Shown here one piece after another: positions 11,290-23,884 of a stretch of DNA of 64,000 bases. The stretch comes from Cinclus cinclus (lineage: Eukaryota > Chordata > Aves > Passeriformes > Cinclidae), in NCBI RefSeq assembly GCF_963662255.1, contig NC_085067.1:992001-1056000 (forward strand). The letters run 5' to 3'. The notes beneath the pieces were generated by a model. It was not told where the DNA came from. It ran no database searches and saw nothing but the letters and a program-made list of their open reading frames with translations. Made by a program: the position numbers and the translations under genes. Numbering within the stretch: the stretch's first letter is position 1; each line of letters begins with the position of its first letter.

Positions 11290-11575
11290 AAATGGTTCCT
11301 GTGCTGGATTGATAGTTGTTTTGCAAACCAGTCATTTTATTTTCAATAATAATCTTTGATTCCGGCAGGATGTTTACAGCCTGCTGAGCCTTTTATTAAA
11401 GGATTACATGAGCTCTTGGATGGTTCTTCTGTAGTTACTTCTAATTGCAGAACTCTACTAACCTGTATTTTTCGAGTTAATAATAGTTTCAATATAAGTG
11501 CTTTGCATATTGTCTGGATGTTGTCTTAATATAGTCTTCTTAATTTCACCATCTGGTAGTTTCATGCTTGCAATT
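11290..11575. promoter_or_regulatory. Candidate conserved noncoding element
   Basis: AT-rich, non-repetitive segment about 1 kb into the large intron. It holds TTTCAATAATAATCTTTGAT, GAGTTAATAATAG and a run of TTAAT/TAATA words. It has the texture of a deeply conserved intronic element but is untested. Confidence 0.32.
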
Positions 11576-12364
11576 TTACAGTCCCTGAGAATGCAGCAGC
11601 CAGGCTGGGGATTCGGGATGCTTTGGTTCTGCTTCCATGCTTTGCCATTCTTGAGACAGCTCAGCAGAGGTTTGCCTTCCCAAAGGCAGTACTTAGGAAA
11701 AAATCAAGTGTTTTTTTCAAGTGTCTTAATTTGGCAGGCTAAAAAGTTTAAGGAGCTGAAAATTGCTCAAGACAGGAACCCATTCCCATGTCCAGCACAG
11801 CTGGGGTTGTCCCACTGAGGCTGCTTGTCCAGGCTCTAGAGCTGAGCTCCTGCAGCAGTCAGGCTTTACAAGTCTTGGTCCCTGTTGCACAGTCCCTGTG
11901 CCAGCTGGTGAGAGTTTGGTGGAGCTGGTGCTGTTTGGAGCAGAGGCTGCTTGGCTGGGTGACTGACTCAGCCTTGGTGCAGGTGTTGGGGTTCTCCCCA
12001 CGGCACTGCCCTTCATCAGCTGGGACAGTTTGGTTTCGGGGTGTTCTGAGGTGATTCTCCTCGGGGCTCTGGTTGTCAGGAGGTGGTTAACGACCCTTCG
12101 AAATGGGGAGCTGTGGTTCAGCTGAGTTAGAAGACTTGTTCACATCCTGTGGACACAGTGGGTGCTGTGTTCAGATCCCGTGACCCAGGACTGGTGCTGC
12201 AGCACCTTGCAGGAGTCAATCCTTCTCCATCCTCCTTCCCTGCCCCTCCAGGACTTGCTTGCCCTCTAAGGCAGAGCCTGTGCTCAGCACACAGCCTGGC
12301 TCTCCAGCCAGGCCATTTCCATGCAAACAGTGACCCACATCGACTGGCCAGCTCTGCCTCTGCT

Positions 12365-12485
12365 TAGAGCTTTCTTAAAATAAAGCAAATTGCATTACAC
12401 AATTAATGTGTGAGGAGCCACCCGTGTTTGATAAGAGCATCTCAGGTGATTTCTCTTTGAAATTATGAGCTTATTTATTGGCGTG
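12365..12485. promoter_or_regulatory. Candidate conserved noncoding element
   Basis: Contains AAATTGCATTACACAATTAA, a CAATTAAT homeodomain-type core and TTTGATAAGAGC, a GATA-like word. Short, AT-rich and non-repetitive. Confidence 0.25.
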
Positions 12486-13730
12486 GAAAAAAATTGCTTA
12501 CCAACTGCTGCAGCTCCTGAAATCCTGTTTGTACTTGCTGTGGACAGGAGCTTTGCAGCCAGGGGAGGTTGTTTTAGTGACTGGAGGTAGCTCTCAGATC
12601 ACAGGATGTGGGGACAGCAGCCACCAGCTTTGGGGCCAGGTGGCCTCGCTCGTGTGGCTGGAGTTGGCAGGAAAGGGCTAAAGTGTTGAATTTGAAACTG
12701 CAGCTTTTTGAAAAGTCAATGCCAGAACCTTTGTCTCCAAGAAAAGGAAAAGCTTTAGTAAACCCACCAGTAAAAGTTCCTGATGATACAGCACCGAAGT
12801 ATGTGGTAATGATAATTCCTGATATTTAGCTTGTTAGATTTCTCATAGTGATTATTTTTTCTCTCTGAAGAAGCCCAGGAGTCCCAGATTTCCTTTTGGG
12901 AAGGTGGGCATCCTTAGCTGCTGCAGCTGTGGAAGAAAACTGGGAAAAAGGACCTGAGTTGAAGCCAAAAGCCATCACAGAAGAGTGTAATGAACAGCCT
13001 TGTGACTGCCTGGAGCTGCTGAGGCTGCTCCTGTGCACCTGAAGTTGTTGTAGGGCTCCCCAGAGAGGCTTGGTGGGGTCTGGGTGCTGAGGAGGGGGAA
13101 GGATTCTCCTTCCAGTTGTGGAAGGGAGCAGCATCTGTCGTGGACATGAGAAGGGTAAGCTGGGAAAACACCAGACGAAGCCATAAGCATTTACAATCAG
13201 GAGGGGAAAAAAAAAAAGCCATTGTGTTACTTGTGATCCTGACAGTCTAATGCAGTGGGATCCTCTCCTGTTCCAGTCGAAGATGTTTCAGACATTCTTA
13301 CAAACAAAATGAATTCCCTGTCCATGTTGCCCCATCGGGGCTCCGCAGCATTGCCCTTGTGCTGGGGGTGAAAAGCTGCTGAGACCGGGCTTTAAAAGAA
13401 TTTAAACGAGAAGTGTTAGAGCTGAGGACATGCAGGGGGAGCTCAGTGGGGCTGGCATCCACCCATCCCTCCCCTCTGGAGAGGCCATGGTACTGCTGGG
13501 ATGCAGATCTGCATCTGTGTTCTGGCTGTCTGGAGGGGTAGGAAGGGTGGAGCTCTGAGACTGGGACATGTTGGAGCATTTAAGGCATCATTTAAAAAAG
13601 GAAAAAACAAAAACCCTCAGCAGACTCCTCCAGCCTCGCTTGGAGTCCTGTGAGCAGCAGGGGGAAGCTCTGAGTGCTGGTGAGTTCTCAGGACCTGCAT
13701 GTCCTGCACCTCAGAGAGCAGGCAGGGCTC

Positions 13731-13758
13731 CAGGTGTTCCCCAGGTGTTCCCCAGGTG
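13731..13758 (+). repeat. Short 11-bp tandem triplication carrying CAGGTG
   Basis: CAGGTGTTCCC is repeated with an 11-bp period, giving CAGGTG at 13731, 13742 and 13753. It is the third CAGGTG-based array in the window. Confidence 0.85.
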
Positions 13759-13809
13759 CTGCTCCCTGCACAGAGCTCCTGTGGGAGCAGCCCAGCCTTG
13801 CTTGCACCT

Positions 13810-14060
13810 TGCAATTACACTTCACATGGCCAACTGCGTAATTAGTTTGGAAGACTTATGCCTAGTCATTGGTTTATCCTAATCGGCTTTGGCTTTTCCC
13901 AACAACAAAGTGAGCTTATTTTCCTAAGCTGAAACAACTCTGCTCCCTTTGTTCCTCTCTTTTATTGTCTCATTCCTTTCATTCTGTTTTACTGCCAAAG
14001 TTTTGTTTCATTAGGCCTACAAGTCATTTCCAATCCAGTGGGCTGCTACAATAAGGCCTT
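13810..14060. promoter_or_regulatory. Candidate conserved noncoding element
   Basis: Holds GCGTAATTAGTTTGG (homeodomain core), TCATTGGTTT (inverted CCAAT) and AACAACAAAG (SOX-like) within 100 bp, in non-repetitive sequence. The motif density is suggestive only. Confidence 0.28.
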
Positions 14061-16426
14061 TATAACTCAGCTGCCCTGGTTCCCATGTCCCTTCTGGTCC
14101 AGAGCCAGGACTTGCTGTTTGACATGGGATTTTAACCCTTTGGCTGCCCCAGCTCTTGGTGGGGCTGAGCCCCTGGTGAGCTCATGGATCCTAATGACTG
14201 CGTGTAGCCATTAACTGATCAGATAATGGGCTCCAGGTAACGCGTTCAGGCCCAGTTATGGAAACAGAATTCTGAGTAAAAACCTTTTACTGTAATGAGT
14301 CGTGGTGGGAACAGTCCTCGGAATGAAAAGGCCACTTGTGTCCTTCCAGAGGGTGGGAACAGAGTTCTGTGAATGTATGTTCCAGTTGTCCTGAGCTATT
14401 AGATCAGCCCATGTAGGACTGTTCTTGTTGAAAAATTGTCTTCCCTTGTGTAGGGGAGAACACAAATTTAAATTTATCTTTTTTGGAACCAGAATGGTGA
14501 TGTTTGAAGGAGATGTGTGAAGTGGTTTTGTGGACAAACAATACTTTTCCATATTGCTGTTTCAGACTGGAGAAGCAGTCAGTGCTGGTGGTGGCCCCAG
14601 ATGTTTTACTTCCAATCTGAGAGCACTTCAGTTTTCCTTTCACAGTAATCCTAAAGTGACTTTCAGGGAAGGGGGCTCTGGCACTTGTTTTTTTATTTTA
14701 AATTTCCAGATGAAATTAGACCAGACCAGCATGCATTAATTTTGTTTTCTGTCCTGGCTTGCTACAAGGTCTCCCTCAGACCTGTCATAGACATATTTCA
14801 GCTTCACTTGCAATATGCTGTTTCCTCAGGAATGGCTTTTAAGATCTGGAAATTTTGAGACAAGACAGGATTTCTGAATTACCTCTGTGGATTAGAAATG
14901 TTTTGTACAGTCCCTTATTTCCTGTGAGATGCAGAACAGACCAGTGGAATAATAATAATATCAAGATTCTGAGTAGTTTTTTTTTTCTTTTTTCTATGAA
15001 ACTATTGAGCTGTTGAAAACATGTCGTTTTCTCATCTCTCCCTTCTGTAACCTGACTCTGGTACCTTCTCACACCTGTCCTGGCTCCAGGCACCACCTCC
15101 AAGGTGCTGGAAGCTGTGAACAGCAAAACATGAGAATGAGAATTTCCTCCTTTGGTTTTACCATGTCCTGCATTATAACAATAACAACCAGTTTAACCTT
15201 TGAAAAAATAACCTTTGTAATGAAGTCCCTGTGCTTTCTCTGTGGAAGTGTGGGAGGAGTGGGATCCACATGGAGGATTTCAGCCTAATCGGGCGGTTTA
15301 CATAAATCGCTTCCTCTGTGCTCTCCTCCCTGACAGCTGTGAAAATATAAATCAGGAAAACAGGAGAGAAAACTCCTCCTTGTTTGGCCAGGCTGCCTGG
15401 GTGTGAATGAGTTAATGCACTGCTGTGGTATTAAGCACTCCCTTGGTTTACTTTTCCCTGAGACCTCGAGTATGGCCTCTGAAGATGTTTTTACAATAAA
15501 GTTGTTAGCATGAGAAAAGGTGGTTTTCTCACCATGGGTTCATTTTGGGGGGATTTGGAAGTCTGTGTGGAGCTGGGGCTAAGGCCAGAGTCAGGAGGTG
15601 CGAGGAATTCTGCTTGTCTGAAAGTGAAAGCTTAGTTAATTTAGCCTTGGCACAGAGTTTGGATTGTATTGTCACCTCGGTTGGACATTGATATGTAGAT
15701 TGAACGGTCAATAGGAGACAAGCATGGCTGTCCTTAAAGCATTTGCTTTGCAGAAAAGTCATTTTTGGGTTTGACAGATTGCTAGCCTTTCACATTTTTC
15801 AGCTCTGTATTTCCCAGTTCAGTACTTGGGAATTGGTTATGTTTTATGAAATGGACAAATTTGGACTCTTATTTACATTGTAGTCTGTAATAGCCAGAGT
15901 TCCCAAATCATTTGTAATGTGCAGTAAAACAGAGAACACAATGGAGTTTTTTTTTTACCTCCTGCTGCCCTCAGTTCCCTTCCAGAGCAGCTCCAAGCTC
16001 TAGGCCTGCTGTGGAACACTCAGAGCTTACCCTGTTCTTGTTCCTAAGTTATCTGCATGCACCTTGGCAGAATTGCTTCATTTGGATCGTCTCCTCATCC
16101 CCTTTAAACAGAACCAGCATTAAACCAACACGTCAATATTTCAGCTCCTGAGAAGCTGGGGACGAGGAAAAGCAGAGTTTTTGGAGGCTGTTCTGTTAGA
16201 GGAGCCTCCTCCACACTGCTGCCTCTGCCCTGTGCTCATGCTTTAAAATTCCTCTGCTTCCACATGTCCTTATTTCCATGTTACGTCTGTGATGTGCCAA
16301 AGTATAAAGAATGTTCCTTTAAATTTTAGCTTTGACATGTGACGAGGGATCTGGGTTATAGGGGTACTTGATGGCCCAAAGCATTTTTTATTATTTCTTC
16401 TTCCTCCCACACATGCTTTTATTTTC

Positions 16427-16453
16427 TTTTTTTTTTTAAAAAAAAAAAAAAAA
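16427..16453. repeat. T11-A16 palindromic homopolymer pair
   Basis: Eleven T directly followed by sixteen A. Such a dT-dA junction can form a hairpin and is prone to slippage. Confidence 0.93.
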
Positions 16454-17854
16454 CAAAAAACAACAAACTGAGAAACTTGATCATGTCTTAAAAAGCAGCC
16501 ACCGTTTTCATCCTGCCAGTGAGAAGCTGTACACAGGAAGTCAGTTTTGAGGTGGTCTGTAATAAGCCACATGCTTTGTGGAAGTGGTTTTGTTATAAAT
16601 TAGATGTTGGTTTCTACCTGGGTTTTATGAAAAGAGGAAATGTTAAGGCGGGGTTTGTGGGCACAAAGGCAGTATCAGAGCCCAGCAGAAGTTTGAAGTA
16701 CAGTTTTATTTCCTTTTCTCCTCTGGTTGATGAGGTGCTGAGGAGCCTGTGGGAGATGAGTGAAATCAATCATTATTCAGGGGCTGTGTTTGGGGAGAGA
16801 AAAGTTACATGAAAATACTCAGGTTTCCTTCTCCAACATGCGTGGGAATTTTTTTTGTGTGTCTTTGTGTCAGTTTTACAACTGAGCCAAACACACGGAA
16901 ATTATCTGTATCCTTTCTGAGACCCCAAGGAAGTCACTTTCGGTTTTCACCCCCGCTTTTATTTAGTACAAATGCAACAGGCTAAATAAAATCCCTGACA
17001 AATTGAGTTAATCCTGTTTGGTAACATCTTTACATTATCCCTGGAGCGTTCTTGGATTCAGCCCCAGTGAGTGGGTTGTGGATGCAGAACTTCCCTGGAA
17101 GGAGATGATTTGGGCTTGCAGGGCTGTGGTGCCATCTCTGAGCCCCGTTTGGGGCTGGCTGGAGCTCTGGCCCAGCAAGCTGGGCTGAAAGCAGAAGATG
17201 GAGGTGTTAATCCCCAGCACTAGGAACCAGGTAAAACATCTGATGGACATTTTCAATATCCGCTGTGAAATTGCATCAGATTCCACTTTGGCACTTATGG
17301 GGAAGTGCAGCTCCCAGCTCCTCCAGAGGTTATTTATAGGTGCAGGTGCTGCTCCTGCCATCCCTGCAGGGCACTGCTGCTCTTGGAGGAGCTGCACTGG
17401 GGGGCCCAAAGCTTGGCTTTGGGAAAACCCACATTTTAGCACTGGTTCTCTAATAAAAAAGAGATTGATAAATCAGCAGTGATTTAAACCTGGCACGGTG
17501 TAGCTGAAACCTGCGCTCTCCTTCCTGCTCACTGATTTGGGGAGGCTCCCCTGGTTTGGGGAGTGAGCTGATTAAATTAATTGGAGAGTCAGCATTTGAT
17601 CACTGCCATCACCCCACATCATGGATACCCCAGCACTGAGTGGAGTGGAAGACCTGAGAGTGTTTTAAATGCAGCTCTAAGTCTGGGCCACAAAGAAAAA
17701 GGTTTTAAAAGTGCCCAGGAGGAACTTGGTAGAAATTGTTCCAAATGTGGAGAAGAGCACACGATACTGTGTAATAATGCTTTATCCACATGTAAATGAA
17801 TGGCAATATTGATCAGTCCTAAAGATGAGATATCTGAGTTTTGCTCACACATGG

Positions 17855-18240
17855 AATATCGAGGTTAGACCAGTTTAATTAAACATAATTCTGCAAGGGT
17901 AGAATATTAAATGCATTTGATGTCCATCGTACACATCTCTCTCTATAAGGAGCACTTAATATATGAGTTTATTGGGGGGGGCAAAAAGTGCCTGCACACG
18001 TTTGGATAGAAATGGAAGGTGGCCAAGCATGAATCACATCAGTCCTATCAATGATTACCAGTCCTGGTGCTACCTGCCAGCCCGGAGAGGGAGAGTGGGG
18101 TACAGTGTATGTACTTATAAATACAGCTGCAGAAACGGGGACAAGGGCAAAGTAGCTCAAACGAAGAGCCAATTAAGATAGTCTAAGCAGAATGAGGATT
18201 AAGTACCCCTTAATCTGAAGGGTACCCAAAATGCATGTGG
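17855..18240. promoter_or_regulatory. Candidate conserved noncoding element with hairpin
   Basis: AT-rich parts (17870-17970 and 18105-18230) contain TTTAATTAAACA, ATTAAATGCATTTGA and a perfect inverted repeat, GATTAAG and CTTAATC with a five-base loop (18197-18215). Those arms contain GGATTAA and TTAATC, close to the TAATCC site of Otx/Pitx-type homeodomains. Confidence 0.32.
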
Positions 18241-19204
18241 TCAGTTTAGATCAAACAGGTGTTGTCTGTGTTAGGGACCCCCACGAAGGGTTTGGGGTGA
18301 GCAGGGATGACCACGGAGTGTTCACCCCTCTGGAATGGTTCTGTGTGGCACGGAATGAGCCTCTGTGCTGTGGTATCACCACTGTGGAAATTTGGAGGAG
18401 TACTGGACATTCATAAAGAAATGATTGCAGGTCTAAAGGAGTGAACATCTTGTAGTTTTTCTTTTCCAGAAAGAGGAAAGCACTCGCAACTCTGTTAGAG
18501 AAGAAGCTGTTCTGTGTTTTCTTTTAAAAAAAAAAGTTTAAAAACCATTTTATTTAACCATTCAACACTAGTTCCATTTGCTGCTGCTCCAAGTGAGGCA
18601 CCTGCAGTGGCTGTGGTGGGGAAAGGGGGCACATCTGCACCCGTGTTCCCGGAGACTGATCTTAAATTCCAGCAAGCAGGAGCATGTGCAGAATTCCACT
18701 TGGGGCATCCATTTATTCTGCTGCTGGCCTGACAGGGTGGGGAGGGTGTGTGTCACCTCAGCTGGGGGGCTGTCAGCTCATCCTGGCTGTTTGTTTGGAG
18801 CAGGGGTTGCCCAGACCCCACTGGCTGTGCCCCCTTGGCAGGGCAGTCACTGTGTGACTGCAGGTGAGGTGCCTGCGTTGAATCTCTGGCTCTGCGAGTT
18901 CAGATCCCTGCCACGTTAATTGTCAGGACTGGGAGGGTGGGAGCAGATTTCACCGGGGGCAATGGAAGAGTTCCAATGAATTTCCACTCTGTTTCACCGC
19001 TTGGCAAACCAGCACTTACTGTCACTTTGCATAAATAGGTTTATTTCAGAGGGTCAGCCGGCACCACTCCCCCCTTCCCCTGCTGGCCCACCCTCCCCTG
19101 AAGGAGAGGAGGCCGACGAGCATTTAATTTCCCCAGCAGCAGGTGCTTGTCATCCATCTGAAGAAAGCTGCCAACATCTGGTGCAATTGCCTCGGCAAAC
19201 GCAG

Positions 19205-19740
19205 TAACAAGGCGCCTGCAGTTCAAACGCAGAGAGAGCATTGCCTCTTTAATGATAACAAGCTGTTGGCTTCCCCTCTGAGATGAATTCATCTCACAGA
19301 TGTTTGTCTAGTTTTGGCAATCTTATCGCTATAGCTTTGGTGATTATGCTCAACTGGAGACTATTACTATAAAAGAAGTTTGAACTTGTTCCATTTTTGC
19401 ATTATTTATTTATTTAGCCATTTATTTCTCTGCTTTCTGGATATAATTTGTATCAACAACTGTACTGTTGGTCCCATTACCCAAGTACCCTCCCGATTTT
19501 TATTGCATCTGCTGAACAGTAGCTCGCTACTTGACTCCCACCACTGGCAAATGTCTTTCAGCCACGCTGACGTTTTTAACATTCCCCATCAACAGCTTTG
19601 TGGTTTGAACCCTCTATTTAACACTACATTTTCTGGGATTACTTGGCGCTCGTTCTGTCTGTTCTCTCTAATAACTGCAATATACTCACTATTTCTGCAA
19701 AGCGTGAGGCGCCAAGAATATTCTGGATATTCTGTTTGGA
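19205..19740. promoter_or_regulatory. Candidate conserved noncoding element(s)
   Basis: Long non-repetitive segment with a low level of simple sequence. It includes TCGCTATAGCTTTGG, an AACTGGAGACTATTACTATA stretch, TTGTGGTTTGAA (RUNX-type TGTGGTTT) and an inverted repeat CTTGGCGC/GCGCCAAG at 19642-19649 and 19709-19716. Candidate only. Confidence 0.32.
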
Positions 19741-20574
19741 CGGCAGCGCTCTGGTGACCTTGGCAGGGCTTTGGAATGACAACACACGAGCGTCTTCATT
19801 GTTGGATCTTAAACATTTCCAGCCTCAGCGTGATCGCGTGGAACATGGGGACCTGCAGGCTGAGGGCTCCAGTGCCTCTTTGCTCTTGTTTGCTTTTCTA
19901 ACGTGCCTGGGGTTTTTTTTGAGGAGGCAGTTTCTCCCCAAACGTGTGGAATTTAATTCTGGTAAATAGGATTTATTTTTGGAAACGTGCTTGAGAATAG
20001 GTGACTCATGCCTGAATGAAGATGTGTCACTGTTGGTGGGGACACCACGTATATAATTTCTTAGGCTATAAATAGATGCCTGTCCAAGTGCTGGTGACAT
20101 GGAGATGCTTCGCAGTGACTCGTTAGCTCAGCCTGGCTGCTGAGGAGAGTGTTTAGAGTCTCAGTCTCTCCTGCTGGAGCAACACTTTCTGCTGATGCTT
20201 ATGGAATAACAGCAATAGATTTGTGAAATCCTGGGGGTACTTTAATTGGCACAAGCATGTTCCCCTGCTGCCGTCATGGGGTGTGCTCGTGTTTCTTCTC
20301 TCATTGCACAGGTGGAGATACTGAGTGCTGGGGTGTTTGGGTGCTTGTCAAAAGCCAAGGGTACCACCTGCAGGGTCCTGAGTCTCAGAAACTGGGTTTG
20401 CTTATTTGTTTCTATTGCTGAGGAGCCTTTAAGATGAACCCACATGATGAGAGCTCCCTCCCATTTTCAGATCCTGGAAGGAGCAGTTCTTTTACCCGTT
20501 GTTGATGCTAAACTGTGATTCCGTGTTGTTGATGTTTGCTCAACACCACTTACCCACCAACACAGCACATACGG

Positions 20575-20770
20575 TTTAATGGCTGTCTTTTTTGTGCTTC
20601 TGCTGTAGTTACAGTATTATTAAAAATCCATTAAATTTTGATGTACATCATAAAGTATGTGCTCCTGTGAATGCGAGTGCAGATAATTATTTCTGATGAA
20701 TAAACCAAAAGGACAAGTATGTAAGAAGTTCATCCTGCAGCTTTCAATTTTCATTATATACATCTCCTGC
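20575..20770. promoter_or_regulatory. Candidate conserved noncoding element
   Basis: AT-rich and non-repetitive, with TTATTAAAAATCCATTAAAT, GATGTACATCATAAAGTATG and AGATAATTATTTCTGATG. The GATGTACATC word is a perfect 10-bp palindrome. Confidence 0.32.
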
Positions 20771-21039
20771 AGGGGCAATCGTTGTGATGTTGCAGCTGGT
20801 TATTTCCATGGCCTGGCTCTCCCTGGAGATGGATGATGACATTGCAAACCTGAACTTGCACAAGTGCCAGTGTTTTTTGGGCACATTTATGGATAAATGG
20901 TTAAGCAGGGCAGGTAACCCTGGGGAAGGTAGAGGGTGTGAAGAGACTGAAACACACCAGCAACTTTCTCTGTGTTGGTTCCTTGTGCCTGGGCTTTGTG
21001 GAATCTCAGAAAGTAACCCAATTTATTTCTCATTAAAGT

Positions 21040-21720
21040 AACCCAGAAATGTAACAACAAGCAAACTGTCATTGCTAAAGCACCACCAGGAAGCCAGGCA
21101 AGCTCTTCTTGGTATCCAGGGCCTGAAGCAGGCAAGGGAATCATTAAAAGTAATGCATTATAGTGTCCATAAAGTTTCCTGCAGTATATAGTGGCCCACA
21201 GGGGCCTCACCTAGTTTTCCATATATGATATGGTTAACAGCATCTCATTAACTTTCCCATAACACCAAATACACTTCTCTTGAACACCCCCTTCAGGCTT
21301 CACAGGTTTTGCCAAGTATTTCCTAATAAGCAGGAACTTCAATATTTATCATGCTTGCCTTTTTTCCCCACTGTGCTGAAGAAGTGGTTGGCCTCTCTCC
21401 TTTAATTTCCTATTCCTGAATGCTCTGGGCAAACCCAGCTCTGGCAGGGTCCAATCCTCTCACTGAGAAGACTTCCCTCGGTTTTCCCAACTCTGGTTTT
21501 AGGAGTTCCCCTGCTGTTTCTTCTGTTGAAGAGCATGTCTGCACCCAGGGATTAGTCTTGGTATAGCACATAAACTCCTGCAGGGACCTTGGTCTTGGAA
21601 GCAGCACACAGCCCTTAGCTATCCCATTAAGAAAGCCAAATTAGTCCTAAAGATCCCACCAAGTCCTTAGTACCTGTGGTCTCTTTGCACTCGGATGTTT
21701 GTGCTAAAACTGCCTTGATG
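21040..21720. other. C-rich segment with reversed base skew, origin unknown
   Basis: Most of this intron is richer in G and T than in C and A on the + strand, but here C clearly exceeds G for nearly 700 bp. That could mean an old inverted insertion such as a solo LTR or DNA transposon. I see no terminal repeats, target-site duplication or coding remnant, so the origin stays open. Confidence 0.25.
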
Positions 21721-23173
21721 GGCTGTGTGTGGTTGCCTTCTGCCCTGGAAAGGCTCCTTTAGGGCTGGGCACTGCTACACGTTGAGCTGAGTTCAGCTAG
21801 GCTGGTCCTGAGGGGGAAGATGATGTTTTGAGCTGGCGTGGCCATCAGATGAGCTCAGGGATAAAGAGAGGGATGGAGTTACGCCTGTGCTGGGTTTAGG
21901 AGCTCAGCTCTGCGGACGTGGCACTGATTTGCTGTGTTATTTTGGTCTTATTCAGGTCTCTGTCCAAAATCTGGGACTAATAGTGTGGCTTTCCTCTTGC
22001 TGCTGTAACTGCAGGCTGTTCCAAGGGGTGTGAGCTGGCTGCGTGCAGCACCTTGCCTCGACCTTGATCAAAGTCACAGTGCTGCTGCGAGACCAAATGA
22101 TGACAAATAAATTCACCTTCATACAGTTTAGTCTAGCTGGCTTTGTTCCTTCATCCCTGATCCTCCCTGCAAAGGGTTCTGTTTACTTTCCCTGAAATGG
22201 AAGAGGCCCTGCTACACAGACCTCTTTCAAAAATAAACCTCCGAAAAGGAAAACAAAAGAGAAGGAACAAAAATCAGACATTGTCCGATTATACAGAGCA
22301 GATCCTGATTCTGAGTTCCAGGCAGCTGGAGCCAGAGGTTTGTTTAAGTGTAATACAAATTTTACCATTTTTGGATGGTTTGAAGCTCTCCACCTCTCCC
22401 TCTTGTACTTTCAGAAAACAATCAAAAAAGACAACTGCCCATCCTGTCAAAAAGAAGAGCTGCAGAGATTCAATACCCAGGATGGCAAAAGCAAATGAAG
22501 GGACAAAACCACTTCCCACCTTTGTGTTCTGCCTCTCTGAGAGTGGGGTCTTTTGGAGCTGTGGGGTCTTAAACGCCTTGCTGGCATCAGCAGATGCATC
22601 TTTAGCAGTTTGCTGTCATGTTTCTGAAGTAAATAAGCCCTAAATGTTGGTTATTCCCACTCTCAGAAGGGCTGAGAGGGATGACTGAAAACCTCTGTAA
22701 TGCCAGAACTGCACTCTGTTCGTGAATAATTAGGATAGGGGCTCCTGGTGGGAAGTAAGTTCTGTGCTTGGTTGACGCACAGGTCGTGTTTTCCATTTCT
22801 ATGCTGTTTAAGTGCAGAGGTTTATATACTATTCCTTGACCTAAAAACTTGCTCTCTAAAAGGTGCAGAAGGTGCAGGCTGAGATCTTGCATCTTTTGGG
22901 GCTGGAGGCTCACTTCCAGCCTCTGTTTACATGGTGTAAATCAAACTGGGGTACAGCCGTGCAAACAGGCCAGGGCAGCTCTGCAGTTTTGCCTTGGCCT
23001 TTGGGGATCAGGGAAAGGCTCTAAAGATAAAAGAATTAGAGGTAACTGGAGTTGATTTGCACACAGAGCCTGTGAGTGAATGTAGTCCAGGTGTCAGCAG
23101 CACTGGATCTGTGCTTATCTGCATGAGCTGTGAGTTGCACACTTGATTTTGAACAGTGTGAGCTGGGGGAAGC

Positions 23174-23386
23174 ATCTTTAGGAAGAAATCCTTCCCTGGG
23201 AAGGTGATGAGGCCCTGGCACAGGGTGCTGGGGAAGATGTGGCTGCCTGTCCCTGGAAGTGTCCAAGGCCAGGTTTACAGGGCTTGGAGCCACCTGGGAT
23301 AGTGGGAGGTGTCCATGCCCATGGCAGGGAGTGGAACGGGATCTTCAAGGTCCCTTCCAACCCAAACCACTCCCTGGTTCTGTCTC
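23174..23386 (+). mobile_element. CR1 LINE fragment, 3' end
   Basis: Degraded, 5'-truncated copy of a chicken-repeat-1 retrotransposon. It shows the usual 3' series in order: the AAGAAATCCTTCCCTG segment, GAGGCCCTGGCACAGG, a CCTGGAAGTGTCCAAGGCCAGG segment, TGTCCATGCCCATGGCAGG, and the terminal block AAGGTCCCTTCCAACCCAAACC. It has no coding capacity. CR1 is the dominant LINE of birds, which supports the avian assignment. It lies in the same orientation as MSI2. Confidence 0.88.
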
Positions 23387-23884
23387 AGCTGAGTGAAGGG
23401 TCTGTTTGTGCTCTTCCATGTGCCACTCGCTGACTCTTGTGGCCTCCCCAGGCAGGGTTGGAGTGTTGGTGCTGGCAGCCACAGCCCCATCAGTGTGTGC
23501 AACTTCCAGGTGCAGTTGCCTGTGTGCCCCAGGGCAGGAATCCCTTCCCTTGCTCAGAGTGCTGCTGAAATATTAATGCAGAACAAATAACCCAGTTTGA
23601 ACTGAGCATCAGATGGAGGAGGGGGCAGTGGGGTGTGATGCTCACTGTGGTTTGTGCAGGGAAATGTGCCTGCACTGCTGCTGGATCCTCCTGGCACAGT
23701 GCCCTGAGCCAGCTGGGCAGGAGGAGGATCTGTAGTAACCTGGTCCTCTTCTTAGTGCTGGAAGTTTGGGTCCTTAATCCTCCCTGGCTCATGGGAACTA
23801 AGGTGAAGTGAGAAAAGGAGCATTGCTATTTTGCATCATCTGTGACTGATTGGGAAGGTACTTGGAAAAACTGAACTGCTCTTG

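Noticed and set aside
22197..22643. 148-codon frame with a basic N-terminus
   Set aside because: No domain recognised. Its length is within what chance gives in 64 kb across six frames.
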